Source of the DNA: JBBRZF01 sp038236965
GTDB lineage: Bacteria > Acidobacteriota > Terriglobia > Terriglobales > Acidobacteriaceae
NCBI GenBank assembly: GCA_038236965.1
Contig: JBBRZF010000168.1
Coordinates: forward strand, 1-7,507
Direction of reading: 5' to 3'
Length of the DNA stretch: 7,507 bases
Every line of letters starts with the position of its first letter. The first letter of the stretch is position 1. Below the pieces are notes generated by a model. That model searched no databases. It had not been told where the DNA came from and saw only the letters and a program-made list of their open reading frames with translations. This document shows positions 5,023 through 7,507 of this stretch, piece by piece. The translations under genes were made by a program, and so were the position numbers.

Positions 5023-5625
5023 GTGACTCGCAGACTCATTCTCATCTTCGGTGTTCTTTTCGTCGGACTCATTGCCCTCCGCCTTGCTAAGGGTGGACAC
5101 CACGACGGCGTCCCCGGCCCGCTCGATGCTTCGTTCGTCAGCGGAGGCTCGCTCACAATGGATCTGAGCGCAGGCAACTACCACATACGGCCCACCGACA
5201 ACGATCACGTCACCGTCACCTTCACCGATAACATCACCGACGCTCGACGAGGCAGCATTTATTTCGACGCCAGTAAATCGCCTGCCGCACTCGAAGTGGA
5301 TATCCCGGGAAAGAGTCGCAGCGTCGACATCGGCGTACCGCGCAAGACGAACATCCAGATCAACCTCACAGCCGGCAACCTTCACCTCAGCGGCATAGAG
5401 GGCAGCAAAGATGTGCAGTGCAATGCCGGCAATCTACAAATAGAGGTCGGCGAAAAGGAGCAATACGGTCCGGTCTATCTGTCCGTTGCCTCCGGCAACA
5501 TCCAGGCGCGTCCGTGGAACGCGCATCGCAGCGGATTGTTCCGCTCCTTCAACACCACCGGACAGGGCAAGTATGGCTTGCGGGTCCACGCCGATGCCGG
5601 CAACATCGTCGTGAGCGCCCAATAA
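5023..5625 (+). CDS. Membrane-anchored or exported DUF4097-like beta-solenoid protein
   Basis: From GTG 5023 the protein has 200 residues. RR at 3-4 is followed by one hydrophobic segment (about 5-22, LILIFGVLFVGLIALRLA) and then a polar linker, so it is probably a signal anchor or uncleaved signal peptide with the rest outside the cytoplasm. There is no lipobox cysteine. The rest is beta-rich and contains repeated turns of the form A/S-G-N followed by alternating hydrophobics: residues 50-52, 117-119, 135-137, 157-159 and 192-194. This pattern is typical of DUF4097-type (adhesin-like, right-handed beta-solenoid) domains, many of unknown function; role and ligand cannot be told. The gene stands alone between a terminator and the parS region. 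The exact family is moderately sure and function is unknown. Confidence 0.72.
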   Translation: MTRRLILIFGVLFVGLIALRLAKGGHHDGVPGPLDASFVSGGSLTMDLSAGNYHIRPTDNDHVTVTFTDNITDARRGSIYFDASKSPAALEVDIPGKSRSVDIGVPRKTNIQINLTAGNLHLSGIEGSKDVQCNAGNLQIEVGEKEQYGPVYLSVASGNIQARPWNAHRSGLFRSFNTTGQGKYGLRVHADAGNIVVSAQ

Positions 5626-5661
5626 ATAGCACCAGCTTTACCTCCCTTGCGATATGGCTGG

Positions 5662-5688
5662 TAAATATATCGATATATATAAATATAT
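5662..5688. repeat. AT-rich alternating tract with 14-bp palindrome
   Basis: This 27-bp stretch is A/T except for one CG dinucleotide (5671-5672), in a GC-rich setting. ATATATCGATATAT (5665-5678) is a perfect palindrome. Such DNA melts easily and could be an unwinding element or a site for a bending protein. It contains several chance -10-like hexamers. Confidence 0.55.
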
Positions 5689-5761
5689 GGAGTGGCCATC
5701 TGCCCTATATTCATTGAGTTCCGTCCAATAGGCAGAGGCTCCCCCCTGCAACTTACAGCGC

Positions 5762-5775
5762 GTTCCACGTGGAAC
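5762..5775. other. parS-like ParB-binding site 1
   Basis: GTTCCACGTGGAAC is a perfect 14-bp palindrome centred on CACGTG. It matches the chromosomal parS consensus (TGTTTCACGTGAAACA) except for a symmetrical C/G change in each arm. ParB loads here as a CTP-dependent clamp. The upstream base is C rather than the consensus T; the downstream base is the expected A. Confidence 0.9.
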
Positions 5776-5861
5776 ACTGCCCTCCTCTCCCCCCATCCTT
5801 CCTCATTCCTGATTGTCCTTAATTCGCCCCCATCCGTGGCCGACGTCCCCGTTGTTGCTCT

Positions 5862-5875
5862 GTTCCACGTGGAAC
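5862..5875. other. parS-like ParB-binding site 2
   Basis: This is a second identical GTTCCACGTGGAAC, exactly 100 bp after the first. It has the consensus T upstream (5861) and T instead of A downstream. It lies about 100 bp before the parA start codon, so bound or spreading ParB could also affect parAB transcription. Confidence 0.9.
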
Positions 5876-5895
5876 TATTTGGTAATATTCCATCC

Positions 5896-5923
5896 TTTTC
5901 CACCGAATCCACAGCTCTCCACA
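5896..5923 (+). other. Cluster of three DnaA-box-like 9-mers
   Basis: TTTTCCACC (5896-5904), GAATCCACA (5905-5913) and CTCTCCACA (5915-5923) are in the same orientation. Against TTWTCCACA they match at 8, 7 and 7 of 9 positions. Together with the AT-rich tract and parS sites they could be part of a replication origin or a DnaA-controlled promoter, but no perfect box is present. Confidence 0.35.
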
Positions 5924-5976
5924 GCATTCAACGGTTGCACACGTCTACTCGCTCGCGTACGCTCAATCTCGACTAT

Positions 5977-6801
5977 ATGGCTCGCGTAATCGCTGTCGCC
6001 AATCAGAAGGGCGGCGTGGGTAAGACCACGACCTCCATCAATCTCGCCGCCTCCTTCGCCGCCGCCGAGGTGCCAACCCTCCTCATCGACTGCGATCCTC
6101 AATCCAATAGCTCTTCCGGCGTCGGATTCGTCAAAGACCCCGAACGTCTCAGTGCCTACCAATTCCTCATGGGCGACGCCACCGCGGACCAGGTCATCCT
6201 GCAAACGGCGCTCGAACACCTTTGGCTCATTCCCGGCAGCAAAAACCTCGTGGGCGCCAATATCGAACTGGTCAACGCCGAATACCGCGAATACCGCCTG
6301 CGCCACGCCCTTGAGAGCATCCGCGAACGCTTCCAGTACATTATCTTGGACTGCCCGCCAGCACTCGATCTCTTGACCCTGAATGCTCTCGTTGCCGCCG
6401 ATTCGGTCCTGATTCCCATGCAGGCCGAGTACTTCGCCCTCGAAGGCGTCAGCGAATTGCTCGATACCGTCGAGCGCATACGCCAAAGCCTGAACAAACA
6501 TCTCTCCATCGAGGGCGTCGTCCTCACCATGTATGACGACCGAACCAATCTGGCGCAAAGCGTAGCCAGTGAGTTGAAGAGTTACTTTGGAGAGGCGCTG
6601 CTGGAGACCATGATTCCTCGCAATATCCGCCTCGCCGAGGCGCCAAGCCATGGAAAACCAGCCCTGCTCTACGATCCGCGCTCCCGTGGGGCTGAGAGTT
6701 ACATCAAGCTCGCAAAGGAACTCATGACTCGCGGCGCACAAAAGACCACGCCCAGCGACATGGCTGGCGGACAGCCCACAATCTCCCCGGTTCACGACTA
6801 G
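5977..6801 (+). CDS. parA: Chromosome partitioning ATPase ParA (Soj family)
   Basis: ParA binds ATP, dimerises on nonspecific nucleoid DNA and is released when ParB-parS stimulates hydrolysis; this gradient moves the replication-origin region. The 274-residue length is typical of short chromosomal ParA/Soj proteins without an N-terminal HTH. Seen motifs are the deviant Walker A KGGVGKTTT (11-19, with K11 and K16), the A' motif LLIDCDPQ (35-42), and Walker B-like YIILDCPP (121-128, D125). MYDDRTNLAQSV (185-196) and the IPRNIRLAEAPSHGKP stretch (213-228) are characteristic of the family. ATG 5977 fits the family start (MARVIAVANQKGG). The in-frame ATG 5692 would add 95 unrelated residues. The Shine-Dalgarno is weak, which hints at a short or leaderless transcript. 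parB follows after 23 bp, presumably in one operon, with two parS sites upstream. Confidence 0.96.
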   Translation: MARVIAVANQKGGVGKTTTSINLAASFAAAEVPTLLIDCDPQSNSSSGVGFVKDPERLSAYQFLMGDATADQVILQTALEHLWLIPGSKNLVGANIELVNAEYREYRLRHALESIRERFQYIILDCPPALDLLTLNALVAADSVLIPMQAEYFALEGVSELLDTVERIRQSLNKHLSIEGVVLTMYDDRTNLAQSVASELKSYFGEALLETMIPRNIRLAEAPSHGKPALLYDPRSRGAESYIKLAKELMTRGAQKTTPSDMAGGQPTISPVHD

Positions 6802-6824
6802 CGGTTCAGTAAACAAAAAGAGAA

Positions 6825-7507
6825 ATGGATACCAAGATGAACGATAAGCGCAAAGTTCTCGGTCGCGGGCTCGATACCCTTCTACCCGCCTCGCGTGCCA
6901 CCGCCGCAGGGATCACTCCTGTCCCCACCGCCATGTCCGGAGATCTGGTAAAAGAGCTTTCCGTCGAGCAGATCGACAAAAACCCCTACCAGACCCGGGG
7001 AAAATTCGCTGAAGACGCACTGAACGAACTCGCTGCGTCCATCAAAGCCTCCGGAGTGGTCCAACCGATCGTCGTCCGCCCGCTGCCGAACAATCGATTC
7101 CAGTTGATTGCTGGCGAACGCCGCTGGTTGGCTTCGCAACGTGCTGGAAAGACTACGGTTCCGGCCATCATTCGCCAGGTCTCCAACGAACAGGCCATGG
7201 AGATGACCATCGTTGAGAACCTGCAGCGCGAGGACCTCAACGCCATAGACCAGGCCCGAGCCTACGAGCGTCTGGGCCGGGAATTCAACCTCACCCAGGA
7301 GCAAATGGCCCAGCGCACCGGAAAAGACCGCTCTTCGGTCGCAAACTTCCTTCGCATGCTCAAATTGCCCAAGGAAGTGCAGGAACTGGTCGAGTCGGAG
7401 AAGCTCAGCTTCGGCCATGCCAAGGCCCTCATGGGTCTGGACTCCCCCGATGCCATGTCCAAGCTGGCGCAGCGCGTCGTTACGCTCTCCATGTCCGTCC
7501 GCCACAC
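6825..7507 (+). CDS. parB: Chromosome partitioning protein ParB (3' truncated by window end)
   Basis: ParB binds parS, uses CTP to close as a sliding clamp that spreads on DNA, stimulates ParA and loads SMC. The visible 227 residues are in frame to the window edge with no stop. The N-terminal KVLGRGLDTLLP (10-21) is the ParA-interacting motif. The CTP-binding ParB/Srx domain spans about 44-140, with NPYQTRGKF (53-61), GVVQPIVVRP (77-86), AGERRWLASQRAG (96-108, carrying the GERR phosphate motif at 97-100) and VENLQREDLN (130-139). The parS-reading HTH is LTQEQMAQRTGKDRSSVANFLRMLKLP (156-182). The C-terminal dimerisation domain is missing. ATG 6825 is chosen; ATG 6837 (MNDKRK) is also possible, and neither has a well-placed Shine-Dalgarno. 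Confidence 0.95.
   Translation, partial: MDTKMNDKRKVLGRGLDTLLPASRATAAGITPVPTAMSGDLVKELSVEQIDKNPYQTRGKFAEDALNELAASIKASGVVQPIVVRPLPNNRFQLIAGERRWLASQRAGKTTVPAIIRQVSNEQAMEMTIVENLQREDLNAIDQARAYERLGREFNLTQEQMAQRTGKDRSSVANFLRMLKLPKEVQELVESEKLSFGHAKALMGLDSPDAMSKLAQRVVTLSMSVRH

Larger units (their letters stand above)
5626..5976. other. Gene-free 351-bp region upstream of parA (centromere and possible origin elements)
   Basis: No convincing gene lies here. The frame of parA stays open upstream to an ATG at 5692, but it would translate the parS sites and has no ParA similarity. The stretch holds an AT-rich tract (5662-5688), two parS-type palindromes (5762-5775 and 5862-5875), pyrimidine-rich DNA between them, and three DnaA-box-like 9-mers (5896-5923). 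No clear promoter for parA could be picked out. Confidence 0.6.

Noticed and set aside
5662..5688. AT-rich tract read as a strong parA promoter
   Set aside because: It gives many overlapping -10-like hexamers by composition, lies nearly 300 bp before parA, and has no -35 partner that stands out.
5692..5976. Upstream in-frame extension of parA to ATG 5692
   Set aside because: It would translate both parS sites and add 95 residues unlike any ParA; the conserved start is ATG 5977.
5875..6816. 313-codon minus-strand frame opposite parA
   Set aside because: It is an antisense shadow of parA with no recognisable domain.
1..7507. tRNA, rRNA, CRISPR array or insertion sequence
   Set aside because: No cloverleaf-like or rRNA stretch, no regularly spaced repeat array and no transposase or terminal inverted repeats were seen on either strand.

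Overview
The window is a GC-rich chromosomal segment from a bacterium with housekeeping genes on the plus strand. GyrA, chromosomal-type ParA/ParB and parS-like sites argue for a main chromosome rather than a plasmid. The style of GyrA, the parS variant and the neighbourhood resemble Acidobacteriota (Terriglobia/Koribacter-like), but this placement is an impression and was not tested by any search.

Layout, all on the plus strand: (1) positions 1-129 hold the last 42 codons of an unrecognised gene. (2) Positions 130-408 hold a gyrA promoter (extended -10) and a long leader with a small hairpin and an 11-bp direct repeat. (3) gyrA (409-3057) is full length and ends at a 10-bp stem terminator-like hairpin. 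(4) Positions 3100-4490 hold a compact, AT-richer three-gene operon: a HigB/RelE-superfamily toxin, an XRE-family HigA-type antitoxin and a SecB-like chaperone. The three reading frames overlap, a perfect 20-bp palindrome lies in the promoter, and a UUCG-loop terminator follows. This has the architecture of a toxin-antitoxin-chaperone (TAC) module such as HigB1-HigA1-Rv1957 of Mycobacterium tuberculosis. (5) A 77-residue protein of unknown function starts at TTG 4637 and lies between two terminators. (6) A 200-residue membrane-anchored or exported protein (5023-5625) carries repeated A/S-G-N turns, like DUF4097-type beta-solenoid proteins. (7) A gene-free stretch (5626-5976) holds an AT-rich tract, two identical 14-bp parS-type palindromes exactly 100 bp apart, and three DnaA-box-like 9-mers. 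(8) parA (5977-6801) and the start of parB (6825 to the window edge) follow.

How the parts work together: in a TAC, the antitoxin neutralises the toxin and represses the operon, but it needs the dedicated SecB-like chaperone to fold and escape degradation. Loss of chaperone function would free the toxin. ParB binds the parS sites just upstream of its own operon, and ParA uses the ParB-parS complex to move the origin region. GyrA is the DNA-cleaving subunit of gyrase. The AT-richer TAC cassette between well-terminated core genes looks like an acquired insertion.
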